DNA of 43,158 nt from DASZMX01 sp035551475 (GTDB lineage: Bacteria; Verrucomicrobiota; Verrucomicrobiia; Limisphaerales; Palsa-1400): positions 1 to 43,158 of the forward strand of contig DASZMX010000017.1 of the NCBI GenBank assembly GCA_035551475.1. Direction: 5' to 3'. The translations under genes and the position numbers were made by a program. The first letter of the stretch is position 1, and each line of letters begins with the position of its first letter. The notes beneath the pieces were generated by a model that did not search any database, was not told the origin of the DNA, and was given only the letters and a program-made list of their open reading frames with translations. Positions 24,911 to 33,835 of this stretch are shown here, piece by piece.

Positions 24911-25444
24911 ATGAAACTGAATCGCGCTGTTTTTCTGGACCGTGACGGCACCTTGATTGAGGAGAAGGAATACCTTTCCAAGCCCGAAGATGTCGCGGTC
25001 TTCCCCGGCGCCGCCGCCGCGTTGCGCCGCCTCATGGACGCCGGTTTCCTGCTCATCATGGTGTCCAACCAATCCGGCGTCGGCCGTGGCTATTTCACCC
25101 TGGACGATGTCGCCAAGGTGAACGCGCGCCTTTCCGAGTTGCTCGCCCAGGGCGGCGTCAAGCTCCACGCCACCTACATCGCCCCGGAGGCGCCGGATCA
25201 GCCCAGCCAGGGGCGCAAGCCTTCCCCCAAATTTCTGTTTGACGCGCGCGACGCCTTCCAACTCGACCTGGCGGAGTGTTACATGATCGGCGACAAATTG
25301 ATCGATCTCGAATGCGGTTGGAACGCCGGCGTGAAAAAAAGCCTGTTGGTTCGCACCGGCTATGGCCGCAAACACGAGAAAAACTCCGGCGCCGCCCTCG
25401 TGGTGGACAATCTCGCCGCGGCTGCCGACGCCATTCTCAAATGA
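24911..25444 (+). CDS. gmhB: HAD-IIIA phosphatase, GmhB-like (D-glycero-D-manno-heptose bisphosphate phosphatase)
   Basis: GmhB removes the 7-phosphate of heptose 1,7-bisphosphate in ADP-heptose synthesis for the lipopolysaccharide core. Motif I VFLDRDGTLIEE, motif II MVSNQSGVGRG, motif III R-K-P-S-P-K and motif IV YMIGDKLIDLECG are all present in 177 residues. Characterised GmhB has a zinc loop with a C-x-H...C-x-C pattern between motifs II and III; here that stretch (TYIAPEAPDQPSQGRKP) has no cysteine or histidine, so the enzyme is a zinc-free variant or has a different substrate. Its TGA overlaps the kdsB ATG (25441-25444), and kdsB is also an LPS-core gene, which supports the assignment. 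Confidence 0.85.
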   Translation: MKLNRAVFLDRDGTLIEEKEYLSKPEDVAVFPGAAAALRRLMDAGFLLIMVSNQSGVGRGYFTLDDVAKVNARLSELLAQGGVKLHATYIAPEAPDQPSQGRKPSPKFLFDARDAFQLDLAECYMIGDKLIDLECGWNAGVKKSLLVRTGYGRKHEKNSGAALVVDNLAAAADAILK

Positions 25445-26181
25445 AAATCTTTGGCATCATTCCCGCGCGCTATGGTTCCACTCGTTTTCCGGGCAAGCCC
25501 CTCGCCCTGATCGCCCGCAAGCCGCTTATCCAGCACGTCGTCGAACGCTGCCAGAAAGCGCGCTCCCTCGATGAAGTGATCGTCGCCACCGACGACACCC
25601 GCATTTGGGAAGTTGCGCAAAATTTCTGCCGCGCCGAGATGACCCGGCCCGATCACCCCAGCGGCTCCGACCGCATCGCGGAAGTCGTCCAGAATTTTCA
25701 GTGCGACGCCGTGATCAATATCCAGGGTGACGAGCCGTTGATCGATCCCGCCGTCATCGATGCGGTGGCCGCCGCCCTCTCCCAGGAGGAAATGTCCACC
25801 GCCGCCACGCCGTTGACGGATTTGGCCGAGCTGGACAATCCCAACATCGTGAAAGTCGTTGTCAACGCCGCCGGTCGCGCTTTATATTTCTCACGGCGCA
25901 CGATCCCGTTTGTCCGCGACGCCGCCAGCGGCGCCGAGCAGTTGGCGGCATTTCCGTTTTTGAAGCACCTGGGAATTTACGGTTACCGCCGCGCGGCGTT
26001 GCTGCGGTTGGTGCGTTTCCCGGTGTCGCCGCTGGAGCGGGCCGAAAAACTGGAGCAACTGCGCGCCTTGGAATTCGGCATTCAAATGGCCGTCGTCAAG
26101 GTCAAGTATGACAGCATCGGCGTGGACATTCCGGCCGATGTGAAAAAAGTGGAGCAATTTTTGCAACAAGCCGAGCGATGA
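25441..26181 (+). CDS. kdsB: 3-deoxy-manno-octulosonate cytidylyltransferase (CMP-Kdo synthetase)
   Basis: KdsB activates Kdo with CTP for lipid A-core assembly in the cytoplasm. The 246 residues contain IIPARYGSTRFPGKPL (nucleotide binding), VATDD, HPSGSDRIAEV, VINIQGDEPLI (metal-binding Asp), YFSRRTIPF, HLGIYGYRR and the final KYDSIGVDIP. The ATG at 25441 gives the exact family start and overlaps gmhB by 4 bp. Its TGA overlaps the pyrG ATG at 26178. pyrG makes the CTP used here, so the order product-user then producer is metabolically sensible. Confidence 0.97.
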   Translation: MKIFGIIPARYGSTRFPGKPLALIARKPLIQHVVERCQKARSLDEVIVATDDTRIWEVAQNFCRAEMTRPDHPSGSDRIAEVVQNFQCDAVINIQGDEPLIDPAVIDAVAAALSQEEMSTAATPLTDLAELDNPNIVKVVVNAAGRALYFSRRTIPFVRDAASGAEQLAAFPFLKHLGIYGYRRAALLRLVRFPVSPLERAEKLEQLRALEFGIQMAVVKVKYDSIGVDIPADVKKVEQFLQQAER

Positions 26182-27791
26182 AATTTATTTTTGTAACGGG
26201 CGGTGTGGTCAGTTCCCTGGGCAAAGGCCTGACGGCGGCGGCGCTGGGCACGCTCCTGGAGCATCGCGGCCTCAAAGTGACGCTGCAAAAGTTCGATCCC
26301 TATCTGAACGTCGATCCCGGCACGATGAATCCCTATCAGCACGGCGAAGTGTATGTGCTGGACGACGGCGCCGAAACCGACCTCGACCTCGGCCATTACG
26401 AGCGCTTCACCAATGTGAAGCTCAGCCGCATGAACAACCTCACCAGCGGCCAGGTCTATCAGACGGTCCTCGATAAAGAGCGCCGCGGCGATTATCTCGG
26501 CAAAACCGTCCAGGTCATCCCGCACATCACGGACGAAATCCAAAACCGCATTCATTTGCTCGCCGAACGCTCCAAGTCCGATGTTGTCATCACGGAAATC
26601 GGCGGCACCACGGGCGACATTGAAGGCCTGCCGTTTCTGGAAGCCATCCGCGAATTCGCCCTGCGCGTGGGCTATAACAACGCCATTTTCATGCACGTCA
26701 CCTACGTGCCTTTCATCAAGGCGGCCGGGGAATTAAAGTCCAAGCCCACCCAACAATCCGTCGCCAAATTGCGCGAAATCGGCATCACCCCGCACATTCT
26801 GGTTTGCCGCTGCGAAAAGCCGCTCGAGAAAGAGTTGCGCGAAAAAATCTCCCTCTTCTGCAACATTCCCTACGAAGCCGTGATCGAGGAGCGGGATGTG
26901 GAGCACACCATTTACGAACTGCCGCTCGTCTTGCAGCGGGAGCGCGTGGATGATCTCGTCTGCCGCCTGCTTCATCTTGACACTCCGCCCGCCAACATGT
27001 CGCATTGGCAGGAAATCATCCGCAAGCTCCTTGCCCCGCGCCATCGCGTCCGCATCGGCGTGGTCGGCAAATACATCGAACTGCACGATGCCTATAAATC
27101 GGTTTACGAAGCCATCATCCACGGCGGCGTGGCCAACGATTGCGGCGTCGAAATCGTCAAAGTCGAGGCCGAGCAGATTGAAAAATTTGGCCCTGAAGCC
27201 AGCCTCAAGGACTTGGGAGGCATCCTCGTGCCCGGCGGCTTCGGCGAACGCGGGATTGAAGGCAAAATTATCGCCGCCCAATACGCCCGGGAAAAAAATG
27301 TCCCGTATCTCGGCCTCTGCCTCGGCATGCAAATCGCCACGATTGAATTTGCCCGGAATGTTTTAAAGCTGGAGAAAGCCCATTCCACTGAATTTGACAC
27401 CGAGACGCCGCACCCGGTCATTGCCCTCCTCGACGAGCAACGCAATGTCACCACCAAGGGCGGCACGATGCGCCTCGGGCGCCAGGCCTGCCAATTGGTC
27501 GTGGGCTCCAAGGCCAACCGCCTTTACGGCGCCTTTGTCATCAACGAGCGGCACCGTCATCGTTACGAATTTAACAACGCCTATCGCGACCAATTCACCT
27601 CGGCGGGCTTCGTCTTCAGCGGCTCATCGCCTGACGGCAAACTGATCGAGGTGATCGAATTGCCCGCGCATCCCTTCTACATCGCCTGCCAGTTCCATCC
27701 GGAATTTCAGAGCAAACCCAACCAGCCGCATCCCTTGTTCAAGGGCTTCATCGCCGCCGCCCACGAGCAGCAATACCACAAGACGATTTAG
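26178..27791 (+). CDS. pyrG: CTP synthase (glutamine-hydrolysing)
   Basis: PyrG aminates UTP to CTP with glutamine nitrogen. The 537 residues show the synthetase domain (1-270) starting FVTGGVVSSLGKGL (P-loop), then DPYLNVDPGTMNPYQHGEVYVLDDGAE, and EIGGTTGDIEGLPFLEAIR. The class I glutaminase domain (~290-537) follows with ILVPGGFGERG, nucleophile Cys in LGLCLGMQIA and the His-Glu pair in QFHPEFQSKP. Length matches the family. It is coupled to kdsB by an ATGA overlap. The stop lies 24 bp from the stop of the convergent S74 protein gene, with only a short TCCGG/CCGGA palindrome between. Confidence 0.98.
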   Translation: MKFIFVTGGVVSSLGKGLTAAALGTLLEHRGLKVTLQKFDPYLNVDPGTMNPYQHGEVYVLDDGAETDLDLGHYERFTNVKLSRMNNLTSGQVYQTVLDKERRGDYLGKTVQVIPHITDEIQNRIHLLAERSKSDVVITEIGGTTGDIEGLPFLEAIREFALRVGYNNAIFMHVTYVPFIKAAGELKSKPTQQSVAKLREIGITPHILVCRCEKPLEKELREKISLFCNIPYEAVIEERDVEHTIYELPLVLQRERVDDLVCRLLHLDTPPANMSHWQEIIRKLLAPRHRVRIGVVGKYIELHDAYKSVYEAIIHGGVANDCGVEIVKVEAEQIEKFGPEASLKDLGGILVPGGFGERGIEGKIIAAQYAREKNVPYLGLCLGMQIATIEFARNVLKLEKAHSTEFDTETPHPVIALLDEQRNVTTKGGTMRLGRQACQLVVGSKANRLYGAFVINERHRHRYEFNNAYRDQFTSAGFVFSGSSPDGKLIEVIELPAHPFYIACQFHPEFQSKPNQPHPLFKGFIAAAHEQQYHKTI

Positions 27792-27815
27792 GCAGACGTC
27801 CGGTCCGGAGCTGGG

Positions 27816-30800
27816 TTATGGGATCGTGGCAGAATGAGCGGTGGCATTGACGAGGCGTTCGAGCCGGTCGAGCCGCTGTTCGAGTTCTGAGATGCGGGCC
27901 TCTTTTTCAGCGAGTTTCTGATTGAGCGCCTGGATGGAGGCGAGGGCGACGCCATGGAGGTCGGCATCGTTCAGCGCCTTGTCATTTTCATTGAGCGGAA
28001 ATTGCGCATGGAAATCCTGGGCCATGGGTCCGATGTGCCGCTGCCCGAAGCCGGTATAGTTCCACTCGACGATGGGGAGATGCGAAACTTTATCCAGGAT
28101 CGATTGAGGATTGACCGCGGTGATGTGGTCTTTCGCGTTGCGATCGCTCGTGAAGGACCAACTCGCGTTGCCCGGACTCCAGGAAACTGTGGTGTTATTG
28201 TTGCCTGAGTTGCCGCCAGTAAAGCGCACCCCCCCTTGCGCGCGGAAACTTACCGAGTCATTGGCGGAGGAAGAAAAAGTTCCGCCTTGAGAATCAGCCC
28301 AGACAAACGCGCCCTGATGAGCGGCCGATGCCTGGTTCCCGGCGGCGAACGCGTAGCTGGCCGTGACGAGATTGTTCCGGCCGCCAGGGATGGTGGAATT
28401 GGGTGAATTGTCGCTGATGCGATTGTTGCCGCCGCCGCTGATGGTGGAGTTTTGACAGTTCGTGCCGATCGCGTTTTTCCCGCCGCCGGCGATGACGGAG
28501 GTCGAGGATTGGCTGCCGATGACGCCGGAATCGCCGCCACTTATCACGGAGTTCTGGGAGTTATCGCCGATCGAATTGTTGTAACCGCCCCCGATGACTG
28601 AGACGAGCGAGTTGGAGCCGATATGGCCAAGGATGCCGCCCGCAATGGTGGCCCCGCTGGCCCCCGGCAGGATGGTGTTGTTGACTCCGCCGCCGATCGC
28701 GCCGAAGTCCGCAGCGACCGTATTAGGGCCGCCGACGGATTGACTTTGGCCCTGCTGCTGGCCGGCCACGTACGTCTGGGCGCCGCCGCCCGAGATGGTC
28801 ACGCCGATGGCGCCATTGAGGGCCCCATTCCCAGGCGAGCCCGAAGTGAAATTGGCCACATCGCCCACCGCGTAAATCCTCAGGCCGTCATCCGCATCCG
28901 ATACATAGGCATAGGCCCCGTCCACGGTGACGTCATTGGGAAAACGGGAGTTCGTGTACACCGTCAGGCTGACGGGATTGGTGATGACGCTGATGTCGTA
29001 AACGTGAAGGCCTTCGCCATAATTGGCCACGTAACAGCGATTGCCCACCGGCAAGACCCGGACGGTGGTGATGCCGCTGGCGGCGTTGGTCACGGTGGCG
29101 AGCAGGAAGGGATTGGCCGGATCGGAGACATCGTAGATGCGAAAACCGGCCGCGCCACAGGCGGCAAACGCCCGGCCGTTGTCAATATTAATATTAGAGA
29201 GAAACGGACAAGCCACGGAGCCCAAAAAAACCGGCGAAGCCGGATTGGCCAGCGAATAAATTCGCAGCGAAGCTGTGGTTGCCACATAAAGCCTGTTGTT
29301 GGCGTCCGCCGCGATGGCGAAGGGGGGCGTGGCGGCAATTTGCGCCAATTGCACCGGGCCCAGCGGATTGGAAACGTCATAGATCGCCACCCACGGATAA
29401 CCCCCGACCACCAGGGAGTTGTTGACAGTGGCCAAGCCGGAGGCGGTGTTCGGAAGGTTCGTCTTCCACAGCAGGGCGGGCGCAAGAATGTTGGTGAACG
29501 AGTACGCGTCGAGCGCACTGTTGCCGAGGAAATAAAGAGCTCCGTTGTTGCCCCCCGCGACGGCGCTGCTGAAATGCCCGGAATCGGCGGTGGAGACATA
29601 CACCGGATTGGCGGGAACAGACACGTCATAAATCTGGAAACCGCCGCCGGAAACGGTGGAGGCGATGCCCGCATGGCCGCCGCCCTCCAGCACCGCTGCT
29701 CCGCCTCCGCCGGTCACGCCCTGCACCAGCGGCACGGGGGTGACAGTAAGGGCGCCGCCGAAGTTGGACGGGCTGTAGCCCAGCCCCGAAAAATTGCCAA
29801 TGAAGTTGCCCGTGAGGGTCACACCGCCCGCGCCGTTGGTGACAACCCCCGGAGGTAATTGGGAGGCCGACAAGGCGCCTGCCGTCTGGGACAGCAGCAA
29901 GTTGGTCAAACCGCTGGCATTGCCGGAAAACGCTCCAAACAGGCGGTTGGCCGGGTTGGTGGCAATGAGCAGACCGCTCAACATGTTGGAACCCGTGAAC
30001 AAGTTTGTGCCATTCAGCCGCGGAATATTGGACCCGAGTTGCGCATCGGCGATGGCATTCGTATAAGTCAGGGCCACCGCGGCGGAAACGGCGGTGACGG
30101 AAGTCAGGGCGGAGCCGTTGCCGCTAAAAACGCCAGCGATTTGGTTGGCGGGATTGGTGGCCAGAAGCGGACTTTTGAGAATTTGGGGCCCGGTAAAATA
30201 GTTCGACCCGTCGAGGCGGACGATGTTGGAGCTGAGTTGAGCGTCAACAATGGGATTGGTGAAATTAAGGGCCAAGGTGGCGACCGTGGCGTTTTGGGCG
30301 TTCACTGCCGACGCGGTCGTGACCGCCGTGGCGGCGACAGCGGCATTGGTGGCGTAGGTGGCGGTGGCGGCGTTGCCCGTGATATTGATGGCGGCGGATC
30401 CGGCGCTGAGGTTGGCGGGATTGAGGCCGGTTAAGGAGCCGCCGCTGCCGAAGAAGGTTCCCCCGAAGTTGCCGAAGAAATTACCCGATAGAGAGGCCCC
30501 GGCGGCATTGTTCGTCAGGAGACCCAGCGGGAGTTGTCCAAAGCCTACCGGGCCCGAAATGGCAGACGCTGTAATGGCATACGGCGTGGGGGTGAGCGCC
30601 TGGCGCGGGCTCAACGTGATGAAGGGCGCATTGTTGGAACTGACAGCGATTTCGAGCCACCGATCGGCCCCGGGAAATTGGCTGCCAAAATCAAGGGTGA
30701 CGGTAAAGAGCCCGTTGGTCACCCCGGTCGAAGGCAGAGTGACCGGGGCGCCGACAGTTGCGCCCGAGATGCTGGAGTCAAATAAAGTAAATTTGAAAGC

Positions 30801-30935
30801 ATAGAACCCATTGGCGGGTTGTCCCGCGTCCGCCAAATGGCCGGAATACGTAAAGGCGGTGGTGGCGGCGAAACCGAATGATGGCAGGAGGAAACTAAGG
30901 GCGAGAGAAAGCAATACTGAGGCAATTTTCTTCAT
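27816..30935 (-). CDS. Tail-fibre-like exported protein with LVIVD propeller and S74 chaperone domain
   Basis: A signal peptide (1-23) starts at ATG 30935; an open frame upstream adds 20 residues with no export signal, so it is rejected. Residues ~25-125 form a beta domain. Residues 130-400 carry FSGNxSxLTN-type fibre repeats, with two 65-residue units at 225-289 and 290-354. Residues ~430-692 hold LVIVD-type repeats (F-Q-I-Y-D-V-S-x-P-A-N-P-V pattern, at least five). Residues ~740-860 have YadA/Hia-like head repeats (S-V-I-x-G-G-x-x-N-x-I-G). The C-terminal 930-1039 region is an S74 intramolecular chaperone/protease domain with Ser930 and Lys935 in S-D-R-N-A-K and a final coiled coil. In phage spikes this domain trimerises the fibre and cuts itself off. 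It is probably a trimeric surface fibre. The role of the propeller is unknown. Confidence 0.85.
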   Translation of the reverse strand: MKKIASVLLSLALSFLLPSFGFAATTAFTYSGHLADAGQPANGFYAFKFTLFDSSISGATVGAPVTLPSTGVTNGLFTVTLDFGSQFPGADRWLEIAVSSNNAPFITLSPRQALTPTPYAITASAISGPVGFGQLPLGLLTNNAAGASLSGNFFGNFGGTFFGSGGSLTGLNPANLSAGSAAINITGNAATATYATNAAVAATAVTTASAVNAQNATVATLALNFTNPIVDAQLSSNIVRLDGSNYFTGPQILKSPLLATNPANQIAGVFSGNGSALTSVTAVSAAVALTYTNAIADAQLGSNIPRLNGTNLFTGSNMLSGLLIATNPANRLFGAFSGNASGLTNLLLSQTAGALSASQLPPGVVTNGAGGVTLTGNFIGNFSGLGYSPSNFGGALTVTPVPLVQGVTGGGGAAVLEGGGHAGIASTVSGGGFQIYDVSVPANPVYVSTADSGHFSSAVAGGNNGALYFLGNSALDAYSFTNILAPALLWKTNLPNTASGLATVNNSLVVGGYPWVAIYDVSNPLGPVQLAQIAATPPFAIAADANNRLYVATTASLRIYSLANPASPVFLGSVACPFLSNINIDNGRAFAACGAAGFRIYDVSDPANPFLLATVTNAASGITTVRVLPVGNRCYVANYGEGLHVYDISVITNPVSLTVYTNSRFPNDVTVDGAYAYVSDADDGLRIYAVGDVANFTSGSPGNGALNGAIGVTISGGGAQTYVAGQQQGQSQSVGGPNTVAADFGAIGGGVNNTILPGASGATIAGGILGHIGSNSLVSVIGGGYNNSIGDNSQNSVISGGDSGVIGSQSSTSVIAGGGKNAIGTNCQNSTISGGGNNRISDNSPNSTIPGGRNNLVTASYAFAAGNQASAAHQGAFVWADSQGGTFSSSANDSVSFRAQGGVRFTGGNSGNNNTTVSWSPGNASWSFTSDRNAKDHITAVNPQSILDKVSHLPIVEWNYTGFGQRHIGPMAQDFHAQFPLNENDKALNDADLHGVALASIQALNQKLAEKEARISELEQRLDRLERLVNATAHSATIP
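28371..28703 (-). repeat. Short head repeats in the S74 fibre protein
   Basis: This part encodes about seven imperfect units of 14-17 residues following the pattern N-S-x-x-S-V-I-x-G-G-x-x-N-x-I-G (residues ~745-855). It resembles the left-handed beta-roll head of YadA/Hia-type trimeric adhesins. The units end shortly before the S74 domain. Confidence 0.7.
29874..30263 (-). repeat. Two tandem 65-residue fibre repeats
   Basis: Residues 225-289 and 290-354 of the fibre protein align end to end: each has N-x-I-x-D-A-Q-L-x-S-N-I-x-R-L-x-G-x-N-x-F-T-G, then L-x-A-T-N-P-A-N and F-S-G-N-x-S-x-L-T. The length is identical (65 codons) without gaps, so this is a recent or well-kept tandem duplication. 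Confidence 0.8.
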
Positions 30936-31060
30936 GGTTGCGGTTGGTTTTTGGTTGATTGGGACAACAGTTGAAGACGCCCTTTGATACCGCAACCACC
31001 CCGAGGGCGCAAGCTAAAGCGGCTGCCAAACAGCCACGAGACGCAGGAATCACCGCCGGC

Positions 31061-31723
31061 CTACTGCGGCGCCGCGCCGTTAGGCCCGAGAGGAATACGG
31101 CGCGGGGTGCGCGTGGGAAAGGCAAAGGGCGTTCCGCCGCCGGCGGGCGCTTCCGGCGCGGGGGGCGACATCCCCGGAAAACTTGGGACGGGCGTGCGGC
31201 GCACCCCACCGGGCAACGGCGGCATGTTGGGAAATCCGGGCGCCCGCGGTCCGCCGGGGGCTCCCGGTCCGCCGGGAGTTCCGGGCGCGCCTGGCGCCGC
31301 GGCGGGGGCCGGACCTTCGTTCTTGGCCAGGCTGTCCTCCTTCACCGTCAAAGTGGCCGGCGTGCCCGAGTTGATGACATCGACCTTTTGGTCGTCCGGA
31401 TAAATTTTCACCACCTGCAAAATTCCGTCGCGCTCCCCTTCCCCCAAATTAAAATACGTCGGCGTCTCCTTGCCGTTTTTCGGCTGGCTGACAAAGAGCG
31501 CCCGAATCCGATTGGCGATTTTGACGATGCCCGTGATTTTGATCACCGGCAGGTCGGCCTTGGGAGCTTCGGGCGGAGGCGCCGGCGGCGGAGGCGGATT
31601 CAAATGGAACACATTGCGCTCGGAGATGACCGCGTAGGGATTGGCGTCCGGCTCTTCCGCCGCCCAGACGGGAGCCGTCGCTCCCAGCACAAGACAGCAG
31701 GCCAGCAACCGTTGCAAATCCAT
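31061..31723 (-). CDS. Exported GspC/PilP-like periplasmic protein with collagen-like tail
   Basis: The ATG at 31723 gives a 220-residue protein with a signal peptide (~1-21, ending V-W-A-A). The next part resembles the type II secretion GspC homology region: S-E-R-N-V-F-H-L (compare R-N-L-F), a proline-rich linker, V-I-K-I-T-G-I-V, R-A-L-F-V-S, and a final V-V-K-I-Y-P-D-D-Q-K-V-D-V-I-N-S-G segment. After residue ~145 the chain is low-complexity Gly/Pro/Ala, with G-x-P triplets like a collagen-like tail. The similarity to GspC is my reading of the pattern and is tentative. It follows the ABC permease by 64 bp on the same strand. The frame is open upstream to 31918, but that part shows no signal and overlaps the permease gene. 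Confidence 0.65.
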   Translation of the reverse strand: MDLQRLLACCLVLGATAPVWAAEEPDANPYAVISERNVFHLNPPPPPAPPPEAPKADLPVIKITGIVKIANRIRALFVSQPKNGKETPTYFNLGEGERDGILQVVKIYPDDQKVDVINSGTPATLTVKEDSLAKNEGPAPAAAPGAPGTPGGPGAPGGPRAPGFPNMPPLPGGVRRTPVPSFPGMSPPAPEAPAGGGTPFAFPTRTPRRIPLGPNGAAPQ

Positions 31724-31787
31724 GGTCACAATATATCGTTCCGCGAAAAGAAACACCAACGCAATTGGCAAGTTGCGCCCGCCACGC

Positions 31788-32912
31788 TCATTTTTGCATC
31801 TCCGCATTTTGATGATATTCGCGGAAGGTGAAAAGCGCCGCCGCGCCGCCGAGGAAAAGCAATGTGCCCACAAGCAAAGCCGCGACGGGTGTCCACACAC
31901 CCACATCCGACCAGTCAAAAATCGACTGCAGCGTGGAATTATTCGCGAGCAAGGTCTGCAATTGGCGGCTCAACGAAAGAATCTTGATGTTGGTGGGGAT
32001 GAGCCCCACGCCAAACTCCACCACCGCCCCATAAACCAGCGCCACAGCCACATAACGATTGGTCAGCAGCCCCAGCAACAAGCCTAACGCGCTCCATGCG
32101 GGCGCCGCCAGGGTTTGCGCGACGAGAAACCAACCCAGCACACCCCAGACCGAAGGCACGTCCCGCCACGCTCCCACCGCAAACAGCAGCAGCGTTTGCA
32201 CGAGCAGATGAACATACAGCCAGAACACCTGCGAAATATACTTGGCCAGCACAATGACAAACCGCGGCGCGGGGCGGGTAAGCAAAAATCCCAGCGTGTC
32301 GGCCTGCAATTCGTCGCGGATCAGCGCTCCGCACGACCGGACACACTCAAAGGGAAACAAAATCAGGAAATAGAAATCGATCAACAAACGGTAGAAAGCC
32401 TCGCCGCTGCTCCAGCGCGGACGATTGACCTCCCGCGTTTGCGCCTTGAGCAGTTGTTTTTGCGAGGTTTGAAACCGCGCAAATTGCCGGGGCTCCAGAA
32501 TCGCCTCCACCCGCTCGGTTAAACGGCGGTTCCATTCATTAAGCTCCTCGATCTGCGCGCGCGCCGCCTCCGCCGACGGCAGATCGGCCGTTTCAGTTTT
32601 GCGCGCCCGGGCGTATTCCTCGTTGAACACCACTTCCAGGTCGGCCCGTTGTTTCGCGCTCAGTGGAAATCCGCCGCGCTCCAATCCGTGAGCCACTCGT
32701 TGCAAGTGCGCCTCGGGCTCGTTGATCAACTCCATCGACTCGCGATGATACGGCGCCGCGCAAATGTACGCCAAAGCCGGCAGAATGAACAACGCCAGCG
32801 CCGGCCAGCCCATCCCGCGCCACGTCCAGCGGCCGCGCCAGGTCAAAAGCCAGACGCCGCGCAAAATCGCCCCAAAACCCGGCCTCGCGGCGGTGGAAGA
32901 CGGAGCGTTCAT
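31788..32912 (-). CDS. ABC-2 type transporter permease
   Basis: A 374-residue integral membrane protein. One helix near residues 35-55 is followed by a long soluble loop (about 60-175, rich in Glu/Arg, predicted helical). Five further hydrophobic helices run from ~180 to 365, with R-D-E-L-Q-A-D-T-L-G-F-L-L-T-R-P near the coupling region, a pattern common in ABC-2 permeases that handle bacteriocins, lipids or polysaccharide. Its start overlaps the ATPase stop by 4 bp (32909-32912), so the pair 33835-31788 forms one exporter. The substrate is unknown. The large loop between helices 1 and 2 suggests an extracytoplasmic domain. Confidence 0.85.
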   Translation of the reverse strand: MNAPSSTAARPGFGAILRGVWLLTWRGRWTWRGMGWPALALFILPALAYICAAPYHRESMELINEPEAHLQRVAHGLERGGFPLSAKQRADLEVVFNEEYARARKTETADLPSAEAARAQIEELNEWNRRLTERVEAILEPRQFARFQTSQKQLLKAQTREVNRPRWSSGEAFYRLLIDFYFLILFPFECVRSCGALIRDELQADTLGFLLTRPAPRFVIVLAKYISQVFWLYVHLLVQTLLLFAVGAWRDVPSVWGVLGWFLVAQTLAAPAWSALGLLLGLLTNRYVAVALVYGAVVEFGVGLIPTNIKILSLSRQLQTLLANNSTLQSIFDWSDVGVWTPVAALLVGTLLFLGGAAALFTFREYHQNAEMQK

Positions 32913-33835
32913 TCGGTCACCTTGTCAAAAATGTTTTTGAGCGAGCTGCTCTGGCTGCGAATGCCATAAACGGTCACTTCGCTCTGCAACAGCAGACTGG
33001 TCCACTGCGCGTAAAACGTCGCCGCGTCCTTCACCCGGATGCGCAACACCTCGTTCTCCTCCTCCAGATCGAAGCCCGCCAGCATTCCGGCGTCAAACAA
33101 GCGCCGCGCCAGTTTCTCCGGCGCGTCGCATTCGATGGACAATTCTTCCGACCAATTCTTGATGTCGGCGCGAATTTCTTTTTGACCGCCCGACGCCAGC
33201 ACCCGCCCCCAATTCAGCACGACGATGTTTTTGCAGATTGACTCCAGCTCCGCCAGGATGTGGCTGGAAATCAGCACGCTCACGCCGCGTTGCGTCAATT
33301 CCTTGAGCGTCGTGGCAATTTCCTGGCGGCCCATCGGATCGAGGCCGTTCATCGGCTCATCCAGCACCAGCAGGCTGGGCTCGTGCAAGAGACCTTGCGC
33401 CAATTTCACCCGCTGCTTCATGCCCTTGGAATATTGGCCAAGGCGCTTGCCCCACGCTTCGCGCGGCAGTCGCACCTTGTCCAGCATCGCCTCGGCGCGC
33501 GCGCGCAGTTCGTGGCGCGGCAGGCCGGAAATCAAGCCCAGTCCGCACAGCCAATCCACCGGCCGCAAATCATTCGGGACCGATTCGCCTTCCGGGCAGT
33601 AGCCCAGGCGCTGCAACAGACACGGATTGTTCCAGGGCGATTCGCCAAAAACATGCAGCGCTCCCGAGCTGGGCTTCAACTGGCCGGTGATGATCGAAAT
33701 CAACGTGCTTTTCCCCGCGCCGTTCGGGCCCACAATGCCCGTCAGCCCCGCCTCGATCTCGAACGAGACATTGTTCAAGCCCATCACAATGCCATACCAG
33801 CGGCTCAACTCGATGGCCTGGATGATCGCGCTCAT
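32909..33835 (-). CDS. ABC transporter ATP-binding protein
   Basis: The ATPase of the downstream permease, 308 residues. Walker A is G-P-N-G-A-G-K-S-T, the signature is Y-S-K-G-M-K-Q-R (variant of LSGGQ), Walker B is L-L-V-L-D-E-P, and the switch His is in S-S-H. About 90 C-terminal residues form the accessory domain found in CcmA/DrrA-like exporters. ATG at 33835 is chosen over an upstream in-frame ATG (33862) because the core starts there and it overlaps the preceding permease's stop region by 4 bp (33832-33835). Confidence 0.93.
   Translation of the reverse strand: MSAIIQAIELSRWYGIVMGLNNVSFEIEAGLTGIVGPNGAGKSTLISIITGQLKPSSGALHVFGESPWNNPCLLQRLGYCPEGESVPNDLRPVDWLCGLGLISGLPRHELRARAEAMLDKVRLPREAWGKRLGQYSKGMKQRVKLAQGLLHEPSLLVLDEPMNGLDPMGRQEIATTLKELTQRGVSVLISSHILAELESICKNIVVLNWGRVLASGGQKEIRADIKNWSEELSIECDAPEKLARRLFDAGMLAGFDLEEENEVLRIRVKDAATFYAQWTSLLLQSEVTVYGIRSQSSSLKNIFDKVTE

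Noticed and set aside
28623..29858. 411-codon plus-strand frame opposite the S74 fibre gene
   Set aside because: Antisense to the LVIVD propeller; composition rich in Gly/His/Arg/Ile-Gly and no domain.
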